Source: Campylobacterota bacterium (lineage in GTDB: Bacteria > Campylobacterota > Campylobacteria > Campylobacterales > SZUA-545). Taken from it: DNA of 5,425 nucleotides. The translations under genes and the position numbers were made by a program. Position 1 is the first letter of the stretch, and each line of letters opens with the position of its first letter. Below are positions 1 through 5,425 of the stretch, piece after piece. Location: NCBI GenBank assembly GCA_030836705.1, contig JAUPLZ010000038.1, forward strand, positions 1 through 5,425, in the 5' to 3' direction. Under the pieces are notes generated by a model. The model had not been told where the DNA came from and made no database searches. It saw nothing but the letters and a program-made list of their open reading frames with translations.

Positions 1-1
1 C

Positions 2-106
2 AACGGAACAGATAATGAGTTTGTCGGAAAAGCTGCTACGACGACTTCGATTACCGACATTGAAGCTAAATTTACAAACGGCACAGGAAATAGCATAGCC
101 CAGTAA
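2..106 (+). CDS. C-terminal end of an unidentified protein (partial, cut by window edge)
   Basis: An open frame enters from the left edge and ends at TAA (104-106), giving 34 residues that read NGTDNEFVGKAATTTSI and then end in GNSIAQ. The tail is rich in Thr, Asn, Gly and Ala and has no membrane segment. Such a composition is common at the C-terminus of exported or pilin-like proteins, but I do not recognise the family and assign no function. Support that it is real coding sequence: the reading is free of stops up to the edge, its codon use matches the other genes, and terminator-like hairpins follow the stop. It converges on the riboflavin synthase gene. Confidence 0.5.
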   Translation, partial: NGTDNEFVGKAATTTSITDIEAKFTNGTGNSIAQ

Positions 107-119
107 CCAAACGGTTGCT

Positions 120-147
120 GGATTGTAACTTTCATTATATACAATCC
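120..147. repeat. Inverted repeat (8-bp arms, 12-base loop)
   Basis: GGATTGTA (120-127) and TACAATCC (140-147) are perfect reverse complements around an AT-rich 12-base loop. It lies just after the stop of the left-edge gene and is the first of three consecutive hairpins. There is no T run right after it, so it is not a classical terminator by itself. It could be a 3' mRNA-stabilising stem or an operator-like palindrome. Confidence 0.4.
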
Positions 148-151
148 TCTT

Positions 152-185
152 GTGTCTGCATTGGTGCGACACTCTTTGTATTTTG
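152..185 (+). terminator. Probable rho-independent terminator of the left-edge gene
   Basis: GTGTC (152-156) pairs with GACAC (168-172), and inside it GCA (158-160) pairs with TGC (165-167) across a TTGG loop, with T157 bulged. A T-rich stretch (TCTTTGTATTTT) follows on the + strand. Position and orientation suit termination of the gene ending at 106. The stem has one bulge and the T run is interrupted, so its strength is uncertain. Confidence 0.5.
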
Positions 186-189
186 ATTT

Positions 190-216
190 ATTAGACCCTC
201 CTTTGGGTCTAATTTT
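190..216. terminator. Terminator hairpin between the convergent genes
   Basis: A perfect 9-bp inverted repeat, ATTAGACCC (190-198) and GGGTCTAAT (205-213), encloses a TCCTTT loop. On the + strand it runs into TTTT (213-216), a short tract for a rho-independent terminator. On the minus strand it begins right after the riboflavin synthase stop codon, but its tail there is only moderately T-rich. It could therefore serve both converging transcripts. The + strand T run overlaps the stem end and the stop codon of the opposite gene. Confidence 0.6.
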
Positions 217-830
217 CAATAAAGAGCCATTATTTTATCTACTGTATCCCACTTGATTTTTGATTCATCTTTTTTTGCAAACATATGATAAATGTATCTT
301 GCGAACATATCCGTTTCTATATTTACCCTTGTATCTGTTTTATATGATGAAAAAAGGGTATTTTTTATGGTGTGAGGAATGATGGTAAGTCTAAAACTAT
401 CTTCTTCAATATCGTTTATAGTTAGGCTTACTCCATCAACTGCTATTGAGCCTTTTGGTATCACAAGCTTCATTTGCTCTTGCGGAATTTGAATATAAAA
501 ATCATACGCTTGGCTTTTTGCAACTATCTTTTTTATTACTCCGACGCAGTCGATGTGCCCTTGAACCATGTGTCCTTCTATTCTGCTTCCAAACTGCATA
601 GCAGGCTCCATATGAACTTTTTTTTCATATCTCTCAAGCGCCAAAATTCCCCTGCTCTCGTGTGAAAGCTCCACCGCAAAACCGTCATCTAAAAGTTCTG
701 TTACGGTAAGGCAGGCGCCGTTTATGGCTATGGAATCGCCTATTTGCGGTCTGTAGCTCGATTTTATTGCTAGTTTTGTATCTTGAAAGCTTTTAACTTC
801 CGCTATCTCTCTTATAAGTCCTGTAAACAT
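216..830 (-). CDS. ribE: Riboflavin synthase, alpha chain
   Basis: Catalyses the last step of riboflavin synthesis: dismutation of two 6,7-dimethyl-8-ribityllumazine molecules into riboflavin plus a pyrimidine product, in the cytoplasm. The 204 residues match the usual family length (about 200-215). The universal start MFTGLI is present, and both lumazine-binding barrels are visible: the first with SIAINGACLTV (residues 33-43, including the conserved Cys40), the second starting near HMVQGHIDCVGV (87-98) with VDGVSLTIND (131-140) and IPHT (151-154). The ATG (828-830) overlaps the TAA of the upstream methyltransferase gene as TAATG, and AGGA lies about 8 bases before it, so translation is probably coupled. 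It is the last gene of a three-gene minus-strand operon and ends at the 190-216 hairpin. The region after residue 58 (SRGILALERYEKK) departs from the ETLRxTNLG seen in E. coli, which I believe is normal in epsilonproteobacteria. The symbol ribC is also used for this enzyme. Confidence 0.96.
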   Translation of the reverse strand: MFTGLIREIAEVKSFQDTKLAIKSSYRPQIGDSIAINGACLTVTELLDDGFAVELSHESRGILALERYEKKVHMEPAMQFGSRIEGHMVQGHIDCVGVIKKIVAKSQAYDFYIQIPQEQMKLVIPKGSIAVDGVSLTINDIEEDSFRLTIIPHTIKNTLFSSYKTDTRVNIETDMFARYIYHMFAKKDESKIKWDTVDKIMALY

Positions 831-1540
831 TAGTCCAATCCTATTTCGCTAAGCGGAAGTTTACCGTTTTTTACGGCGAGCGTGCCGGCTCTAATCAGCG
901 ACGGCTGTTCAAAATAATGCTGATAAACATTAAATCCACATTTTTTTAGTATTTTTCTAATGCCTTTTGATTGTGTATAGGTTGTCATAATGCCATTATC
1001 GTTTAGCAGATTGTAAAGATATCCGAAATACTCTTCGCTCCAGAGTTCGGGATTGTTTTTGCGAGAAAATGCGTCTTGGTAGATGATATCAAACTTTTTT
1101 GAGCTATCTTTGACTGCTTCAAATGCATCGGCTATAAGAACAGTGATGTTTAAAAACTCATTATTAAAATGATAATCTTTGCTTATTTTGCTGATGATTG
1201 GCAAATAGGCAAGCAGCTCTTGCGGATAGGGCATAAGATTTAGCGAATGAATTAGCTCTTCATCAAGCTCTAGCGAATATATCTCCACATCTCCCATATA
1301 TTTTTTCTTATCAAGATAATAAAGAGTCGTTATGGTGTTGTACCCTAGCCCAAAACAGATATCTAATATTTTTATAACATCCGGATTTTTTTCTAACACA
1401 TGATCGATAGCAGGCATCACATGTTTAAAGAGTGTTTCGCTAAATGCGCCTGATTTTACCGAGTGGTAGTGTTCGTCATATTTGGTTGAAAAAAGTGTAA
1501 AACTGCCGTCTTGTGTGCGTATTGGAATATATTTATTCAT
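830..1540 (-). CDS. mnmD: MnmC-type tRNA 5-methylaminomethyl-2-thiouridine methyltransferase (stand-alone)
   Basis: A 236-residue SAM-dependent methyltransferase of the DUF752/Methyltransf_30 family, matching the methyltransferase half of E. coli MnmC. That enzyme makes mnm5(s2)U at the wobble position of some tRNAs. Visible signatures: the N-terminal TQDGSFTLFS (9-18) and YDEHYHSVKSGAFSE (21-35); the SAM-binding glycine loop ILDICFGLGYNT (58-69); acidic LELDEE (90-95); IADAFEAV (136-143); the family hallmark YQDAFSRKNNPELWS (154-168, DGFxPxxNPxMW in E. coli); and YTQSKGIRKILKKCGF (188-203). The FAD-dependent oxidase domain of bifunctional MnmC is absent, so the protein would only methylate. 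The start ATG (1538-1540) lies inside the end of the upstream SDR gene (8-base overlap) with AGGGA about 5 bases before it. The family is secure; the exact substrate is inferred. Confidence 0.85.
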   Translation of the reverse strand: MNKYIPIRTQDGSFTLFSTKYDEHYHSVKSGAFSETLFKHVMPAIDHVLEKNPDVIKILDICFGLGYNTITTLYYLDKKKYMGDVEIYSLELDEELIHSLNLMPYPQELLAYLPIISKISKDYHFNNEFLNITVLIADAFEAVKDSSKKFDIIYQDAFSRKNNPELWSEEYFGYLYNLLNDNGIMTTYTQSKGIRKILKKCGFNVYQHYFEQPSLIRAGTLAVKNGKLPLSEIGLD

Positions 1541-2249
1541 CTGATTCCCTGTTTTTTCTTTTTGCTATCTTGTTTAGCTGCGGTTTTAGCTGTAAATGCG
1601 TAATTGCTACATTTTGCGGATTGTTTATAAGCCAGATGATATTTTGAGCGATATCTTTTGCCATTAGACTTGCTAGTTTGTCGTCATCGGGATAAAAACT
1701 AAGCTTGTTAAAAAAAGCGGTATTTGTGATATCCGGCGAGATTACGATGCTCTGAATACCGTTTTTTCTAACCTCTTCAAAAAGGCTTTCGCTAAACTGA
1801 ATAAGCCCTGCTTTTGTAGCGCTATATGCCGAACCAAAAGGACTGGGCTTAAGCGCTGAGGCGGAAGCTATGTGAATAATTTTGCCTTTTGTTTTTTTGA
1901 GCGGTTTTATAAGAAGCTTTGAGAGAACCATCGGTGCTATAAAATTTAATCTCGCCATCTTTTCGATATCTTCTATTTTTATATCTTCATGCATCCCAAA
2001 ATGCCCTATTCCGGCATTATTTACAAGCAGGCTTATTTCGCTTGAATCGGTAATCTCTTTGATAATAGTTTCTAATTTTTTTGTATCCGTTATATCACAT
2101 ATGATTTGTTCAAAATCCTCATCGAAAATTGACGATTTTTTAAAATCCCTAGCAATGCCGAATACAAAATAACCGTTTTCTATAAGCTCTTTTGATACGG
2201 CTTCGCCTATTCCGGAGCTTGCGCCTGTGACTATGGCTTTTTTCTTCAC
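1533..2249 (-). CDS. Short-chain dehydrogenase/reductase (SDR), substrate unknown
   Basis: A 238-residue classical SDR, a cytosolic NAD(P)-dependent oxidoreductase with a Rossmann fold. Motifs: the cofactor loop TGASSGIG (8-15); CDITD (51-55) with the Asp that contacts adenine; NNAG (77-80); LN with Asn102; and a catalytic Ser (Ser129 by spacing), Tyr142 and Lys146 in YSATK. The IxPDxxxTxFF stretch (170-180) follows as usual. The basic C-terminal tail (LNKIAKRKNRE) is overlapped by the start of the next gene. The start is GTG (2247-2249): an in-frame TAA lies 15 bases upstream and no ATG intervenes, so MKKKAIVTGAS is the only sensible N-terminus. Only a weak AAAGCG stands in for a ribosome binding site. 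It is the first gene of the operon, read from the promoter near 2285. Family membership is clear, but no substrate or link to flavin or tRNA modification can be read from the sequence. Confidence 0.9.
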   Translation of the reverse strand: MKKKAIVTGASSGIGEAVSKELIENGYFVFGIARDFKKSSIFDEDFEQIICDITDTKKLETIIKEITDSSEISLLVNNAGIGHFGMHEDIKIEDIEKMARLNFIAPMVLSKLLIKPLKKTKGKIIHIASASALKPSPFGSAYSATKAGLIQFSESLFEEVRKNGIQSIVISPDITNTAFFNKLSFYPDDDKLASLMAKDIAQNIIWLINNPQNVAITHLQLKPQLNKIAKRKNRESDE

Positions 2250-2264
2250 TTTTATATCGCTTTA

Positions 2265-2291
2265 TTGTAAACTTTTGCGACTTGATTATAT
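2265..2291 (+). promoter_or_regulatory. Possible promoter of the GGDEF-EAL gene
   Basis: TTGTAA (2265-2270) and an extended -10-like TGATTATAT (2283-2291) lie 15 bases apart, upstream of the ATG at 2316. The match is weaker than that of the opposing promoter, which uses the same bases. Both fall in the near-perfect palindrome TTGATTATATCAA (2282-2294), so the two directions may compete for polymerase or share an operator. Confidence 0.35.
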
Positions 2292-2310
2292 CAAAAACTA
2301 AAAAATCGGG
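2277..2310 (-). promoter_or_regulatory. Probable sigma-70 promoter of the SDR-mnmD-ribE operon
   Basis: Read on the minus strand, positions 2293-2285 spell TGATATAAT: a perfect TATAAT -10 box (2290-2285) with an extended TGn. Upstream is the T-rich TTTTTTAGTTTTTG instead of a recognisable -35 box, the arrangement known for Campylobacter-type vegetative promoters. Transcription would start near 2277-2279, leaving a leader of about 28 bases before the GTG. Confidence 0.65.
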
Positions 2311-2315
2311 AAATT

Positions 2316-3566
2316 ATGGGCAACATAGAAGTTGATAAAAGCAGCGAGTCTGCGGATTGTCGCTCAAGAGATATGCTAACGGGACTTCCAAACAGAGCCA
2401 AGCTAAAAAGCGAACTAAAATCAAAAAAAACAGATTCGATGCTCATTTTTGTAGATATTAATGATTTTGGCTCAATCAACAATCTATACGGCGAAGAAAT
2501 CGGCAACGAGATACTAAAAGAAACGGCAGCGAACCTAAAAAAACTTATAGACGAAGATGAAGCCGAGCTTTATAAATTTCACGGCGACCAATATGCTGTT
2601 TTGGTTAAAGAAAAAAGGTTTTTTGACAAATATTTGTATCTTATTAAATACTCGCTTTTGACATCTGAAACATATAGCGAAGTGAACGGTGATCTTTATA
2701 TCTCATATACCGTCGGGATTTCATACGGGTGCGAAGAGCTTTTTCATAAGGCAAACATAGCGCTAAGAGAGGCAAAAAGAAGAAAAGTTGATTTGCTGGA
2801 ATATAAAGCCGAGCTAAACATAGAACAAAGACAAAAAGAGAACATAAAAAGACTAAAAACTTTCAAAGAAGCGCTTCAAAACGACAAAATAGTCCCGTTT
2901 TTTCAACCGATAGTAGATGCCAAAACAAGAGAGACCATCAAATACGAAGCGGTTGCAAGACTCATAAATAAAAACGGCGAAATAGTATCGCCTGATATGT
3001 TTTTGGATGTTGCGAAACAATCAAGACTTTCAAGATATCTTTCAAGACAGATTATGCAAAAAATATTTCACATTGCGTCAAAAAACGATGCGGAAATCTC
3101 TATCAATCTTGTTTATGACGACATAGCCTGCAAAGAAACGGTCAAATACATACAAAACAGGCTAGAACTTCACGATAAAAGAAATATAACTTTTGAGCTG
3201 GTCGAATCGGAAGAGATTGTCGATTATGGGGTTATTGAGAGTTTTATAAAAATGGCAAAAAGCTACGGATGTAAAATCTCAATAGACGATTTTGGCTCTG
3301 GATATTCTAACTTTTCTTATCTTTTTAAGCTTGATATCGATTATCTTAAAATAGACGGCTCAATTATTCAAAAGCTTTTAGTTGATGATAAATCAAAAAA
3401 AATGGTGATTTTTCTTGTCGATTTTGCGAGGATAAATAACATAAAAATAATAGCCGAATTTGTAAGCTCCGATGATATTGCCGATGAGCTTACAAAACTC
3501 GGCGTTGATTATCTTCAAGGGTTTAGCTGCGGCAAGCCCCAGAGGGCTGAATATTATGGGTTGTAA
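2316..3566 (+). CDS. GGDEF-EAL protein; probable cyclic-di-GMP phosphodiesterase with degenerate GGDEF
   Basis: A 416-residue cytosolic protein with a GGDEF domain (about 18-165) followed by an EAL domain (about 180-412), and no sensor domain, signal peptide or membrane segment. The GGDEF fold is recognisable from DMLTGLPNR (19-27) and FVDINDF (45-51, Asp47 kept), but the signature reads HGDQY (89-93), losing the first Gly and the Glu, and there is no RxxD inhibitory site. Cyclase activity is therefore unlikely. The EAL domain keeps the expected metal and substrate residues: Glu211 (EAV instead of EAL), Asn264, Glu294 and Glu297, Asp324-Asp325 in DDFGSGYSN, Lys345, Glu381 and Gln401 in QGF. 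The usual EGVE motif is EFVS (381-384), which could lower activity. The likely role is hydrolysis of c-di-GMP to pGpG, with the GGDEF part possibly binding GTP as an activator, as known for some hybrids. GGGA sits a few bases before the ATG. Transcribed divergently from the SDR operon. Confidence 0.92.
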   Translation: MGNIEVDKSSESADCRSRDMLTGLPNRAKLKSELKSKKTDSMLIFVDINDFGSINNLYGEEIGNEILKETAANLKKLIDEDEAELYKFHGDQYAVLVKEKRFFDKYLYLIKYSLLTSETYSEVNGDLYISYTVGISYGCEELFHKANIALREAKRRKVDLLEYKAELNIEQRQKENIKRLKTFKEALQNDKIVPFFQPIVDAKTRETIKYEAVARLINKNGEIVSPDMFLDVAKQSRLSRYLSRQIMQKIFHIASKNDAEISINLVYDDIACKETVKYIQNRLELHDKRNITFELVESEEIVDYGVIESFIKMAKSYGCKISIDDFGSGYSNFSYLFKLDIDYLKIDGSIIQKLLVDDKSKKMVIFLVDFARINNIKIIAEFVSSDDIADELTKLGVDYLQGFSCGKPQRAEYYGL

Positions 3567-3643
3567 ATCCAACTCCCAAGCAAACCCACTCTAATACTCA
3601 TATAACCATCTCTTATGTTTCCAGCTCGTAATCATATGTAAAA

Positions 3644-3683
3644 TTCAACAATATTCAAGTTTTATTCTTATATATTTACATTA
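3644..3683 (+). promoter_or_regulatory. Probable promoter of the lipoprotein gene
   Basis: TATATT (3671-3676) is a good -10 candidate preceded by the T-rich TTCAAGTTTTATTCT, with no clear -35 box, as in Campylobacterota vegetative promoters. Transcription would begin near 3683, giving a leader of about 22 bases to the ATG at 3705. No convincing terminator follows the upstream GGDEF-EAL gene, so read-through from it is also possible. The rest of the 3567-3704 spacer shows no other recognisable element. Confidence 0.4.
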
Positions 3684-3693
3684 AATTCACAAC

Positions 3694-3698
3694 AAAGG
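3694..3698 (+). promoter_or_regulatory. Ribosome binding site pointing to the ATG at 3705
   Basis: AAAGG with a 6-base spacer (CTTCAA) before the ATG at 3705-3707 is the best ribosome binding site in this region. By contrast the ATG at 3725 has only GAGAG (3707-3711), 13 bases upstream. The signal therefore favours 3705 as the intended start, although that frame is closed by the G7 tract as sequenced. Confidence 0.6.
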
Positions 3699-3704
3699 CT
3701 TCAA

Positions 3705-3749
3705 ATGAGAGTTCGTCTTTTAATATGGGGGGGTTGCTCCTACTGGTAA
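3705..3749 (+). pseudogene. Out-of-frame 5' end of the lipoprotein gene (14 codons as read)
   Basis: From the ATG with the good ribosome binding site the frame reads MRVRLLIWGG and then CSYW before TAA (3747-3749). MRVRLLIW is a typical basic n-region and the start of a hydrophobic core. Adding one G (or removing two) in the run at 3727-3733 would continue it as GGLLLLVTGLIFSGC into the long downstream frame. I therefore read it as the displaced start of the following lipoprotein gene, not as a separate leader peptide, though a short translated leader coupled to the overlapping ATG at 3725 is conceivable. Confidence 0.6.
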
Positions 3750-5425
3750 CTGGGTTGATATTTAGCGGATGCAATGGTATTGAGATGAAATATACAAAAA
3801 ATTCTTCAAACAAATCAAAGCATATAAAAAACATAGGCTCAATGCCTCTTGAATTCAAAGAGCACGCCCTTATTTCCAATGGAGATATTACAATAGGCGG
3901 CAATCTTCTAGCACAAGGTCCGCTGGCGGACATACATACAAACAGCGATTTTAAAGCCACAAAAGATATTAAAACCTCAGGAAAAATAACCGCTTTTTCA
4001 TTAGATACAAAAAATGCAAAAATTGCAACCAGCGGAAAAAATACCGTCTCAAAAACCACAACAAAAAAAGAGATAGCGGCTTTAAGAGTATCGGACGCGA
4101 TTTTAGAAAATACATTTGAAAACGGAGTTATTTTTGATGCAAACGGAAATGTATTTGAGGTCATAAACGGCTCTTTGCATCAAGCAGACATTAATATACT
4201 AGGCGGCGCATGGAGTTATTCGCAAAATGGCTGGAGTGTACGAACCGGCGAATTGGTTTTAAGAAAAGCAGTAAAGTTTGAAACAGATGTGTTTTTTGAT
4301 GTCGAGAGCCTTACGGCGCTCAAACCTATCTATGTTCAGGGAAACTTAAAGACAAGTTACGGTCTAAACATCAATACGGGAGAGCTTTTTGAAGATGTTT
4401 TGGTGGTGGACAAAAATTTGCAGCTTGATTCTTTGGCTACAGTAGGGCGAGTGCATATAGGAGGAGATCTCATAGCTTCCGGCAGTGTAGATATAGCCGG
4501 CAATCTGGAAATAGAAGGCAGCACAACGGTCGGCGGGGATTTAAAGCTAAACTATCTTGATGTAGTTTACAAAGCCGCACTATTTTCGGCGCAAGAAAAA
4601 TTCAATGAAACTCTGCTTGTAGATTCACAGGTGTTTAAAGATGTAAACGGAAAAAACAGCATAGCAATGTTTACATTTGTAAAAGGGTATTATCAGCTTA
4701 ACGAACAGACTATTTTTGACTTGCTTGATACCAACCAGACGGGTGATTTTGAATTTTTTACAGTCGTGCTGGGTGCTACGATAGACTACGCTTCTGAAAT
4801 CGTAAGATACGACGGCATATCGCCATACTACAAAAACAAACTAAACACGATAAATGAGCTAAAAAAACAAGGATACTATGAAACAGAAGTTGCAGAGGCA
4901 CTGAATCTGCCGGTAATGGATATGTATCTTACATTTACCGACAAATACGGAAACAAAATCGGCACTTATTTGATGGATTCTTTTGACAAACAGATAGATA
5001 ATACTCTTGTTGAGCTAAATGAAATAAGCTTGCAAAACGCTAAAGCTTATATAGAAAACAAAACAGCCGGTGCGGATATTAACACTTCGTTTATAGAGAC
5101 TCTTGACGAGGAGACGAAATCGCTTATTGAACCTAATAGCAGTAAGATAGCTGATTTTTTGAATGAAATAGAATCAAATGAAACAAAATCTTTTTTGGAA
5201 ACAGAACAAAATATTTCTTCGCTTAAGGAAATCTATGCATCAAAAAGTGATCAAGAAGTCCACGCCGAGGCAGAAGATATGCGTGTATCCGAATGGCTCT
5301 CTTATAATAATCTTGATGAAAACATAGAAGAAATCGAAGTCACTCAGATAGTGGTCGATAGCAGCAAAATAACCGGCTCAAAACACACAAATAGCTGGCT
5401 GAGCAAAAAATTAAAAAAACTTCAA
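3725..5425 (+). CDS. Putative lipoprotein with beta-solenoid-like repeats (partial, runs off right edge)
   Basis: An uninterrupted frame of 567 codons from the ATG at 3725 to the window edge, with no stop reached. The N-terminus MGGLLLLVTGLIFSGC is a hydrophobic segment ending in a lipobox (IFSGC, Cys16), the only cysteine I find, so the protein is probably lipid-anchored in the cell envelope. As read it lacks a basic n-region; the frame-restored start at 3705 would give MRVRLLIW before it and put the Cys at residue 23. Residues about 49-95 and 243-276 contain short strand-turn repeats (NGDITIGGNLLAQG; VHIGGDLIASGSVDIAGNLE; TTVGGDLKL) resembling bactofilin/polymer-forming solenoids. A mixed domain follows (about 277-430), then a Glu/Asn/Ser-rich, probably helical or disordered part, and a basic SKKLKKL just before the edge. 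I recognise no family and assign no function; an adhesin, surface or pilus-associated role is speculation. Confidence 0.75.
   Translation, partial: MGGLLLLVTGLIFSGCNGIEMKYTKNSSNKSKHIKNIGSMPLEFKEHALISNGDITIGGNLLAQGPLADIHTNSDFKATKDIKTSGKITAFSLDTKNAKIATSGKNTVSKTTTKKEIAALRVSDAILENTFENGVIFDANGNVFEVINGSLHQADINILGGAWSYSQNGWSVRTGELVLRKAVKFETDVFFDVESLTALKPIYVQGNLKTSYGLNINTGELFEDVLVVDKNLQLDSLATVGRVHIGGDLIASGSVDIAGNLEIEGSTTVGGDLKLNYLDVVYKAALFSAQEKFNETLLVDSQVFKDVNGKNSIAMFTFVKGYYQLNEQTIFDLLDTNQTGDFEFFTVVLGATIDYASEIVRYDGISPYYKNKLNTINELKKQGYYETEVAEALNLPVMDMYLTFTDKYGNKIGTYLMDSFDKQIDNTLVELNEISLQNAKAYIENKTAGADINTSFIETLDEETKSLIEPNSSKIADFLNEIESNETKSFLETEQNISSLKEIYASKSDQEVHAEAEDMRVSEWLSYNNLDENIEEIEVTQIVVDSSKITGSKHTNSWLSKKLKKLQ
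3727..3733 (+). repeat. Homopolymeric G7 tract, candidate phase-variation site
   Basis: Seven consecutive G in a strongly AT-rich context, inside the region encoding the signal peptide of an envelope protein. In this sequence the tract puts the ATG at 3705 out of frame with the lipoprotein body; eight or five G would restore the frame. Poly-G tracts near the 5' end of surface-protein genes are the classic slipped-strand switch in Campylobacter and Helicobacter, usually with 8 or more G, so seven is at the short end. Confidence 0.5.

Noticed and set aside
474..665. Short + strand open frame inside the riboflavin synthase gene
   Set aside because: It lies fully antisense to a gene with clear family motifs and has no protein-like features. 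The same holds for the frames at 1882-2172 (+) and 2291-2506 (-).
690..860. FMN riboswitch linked to ribE
   Set aside because: ribE is internal to an operon, with the upstream gene overlapping its start. The operon leader is only about 28 bases, too short for an FMN riboswitch.
941..1716. A/T homopolymers of about 7 bases in the methyltransferase and SDR genes as phase-variation tracts
   Set aside because: Runs of this length are expected by chance at this base composition, and the frames are intact with complete family motifs. Only the G7 run stands out.
3534..3560. GC-rich hairpin AGCCC/GGGCT (3535-3548) at the end of the GGDEF-EAL gene as a terminator
   Set aside because: It lies inside the coding region, has only a 5-bp stem and is not followed by a T run. 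The imperfect GGGTTG/CAACTCCC stem over the stop codon also lacks a T tract.
3676..4164. Minus-strand open frame of 162 codons opposite the lipoprotein gene
   Set aside because: It is the antisense shadow of the 3725-5425 frame, with Phe/Ser-rich composition and no recognisable motif or ribosome binding site.
1..5425. CRISPR array, tRNA/rRNA gene or insertion sequence
   Set aside because: Reading through both strands I found no direct repeat array, no tRNA-like cloverleaf and no transposase motif.

Overview
The window looks like chromosomal DNA from a Campylobacterota (epsilonproteobacterial) bacterium of the Sulfurimonas/Sulfuricurvum/Campylobacter kind. This is inferred from the AT-rich composition with A/T-ending codons, tightly overlapping genes, T-rich promoters without a clear -35 box, a stand-alone MnmC-type methyltransferase, and a riboflavin synthase of the style I associate with that phylum. 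The species cannot be fixed from the sequence alone.

Layout. Positions 1-106 hold the last 34 codons of an unrecognised + strand gene. A convergent spacer (107-215) follows with three consecutive hairpins, two of them terminator-like. From 2249 leftwards runs a compact minus-strand operon: a short-chain dehydrogenase/reductase, an MnmC-type tRNA wobble-uridine methyltransferase (8-base overlap) and riboflavin synthase alpha chain (TAATG one-base overlap). A 66-bp divergent promoter region (2250-2315) separates it from a + strand GGDEF-EAL protein with a degenerate GGDEF site and a largely intact EAL phosphodiesterase site. After a 138-bp spacer, a long + strand gene for a putative lipoprotein with beta-solenoid-like repeats starts near 3705-3725 and runs off the right edge.

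The most notable feature is the start of that last gene. The well-placed ribosome binding site and the ATG at 3705 encode a positively charged signal-peptide start, but a run of seven G (3727-3733) puts it out of frame with the hydrophobic core, lipobox and 550-residue body. One extra G would join them into a textbook lipoprotein signal peptide. As read, only an ATG touching the G run (3725) opens the long frame, giving a signal sequence without its basic n-region. This is either a phase-variable poly-G switch, a truncated start, or a homopolymer sequencing error.

Functionally, the left operon is metabolic/housekeeping (flavin synthesis, tRNA modification, an oxidoreductase of unknown substrate). 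The right half concerns cyclic-di-GMP turnover and a cell-envelope protein. Any regulatory link between those last two is only suggested by adjacency.
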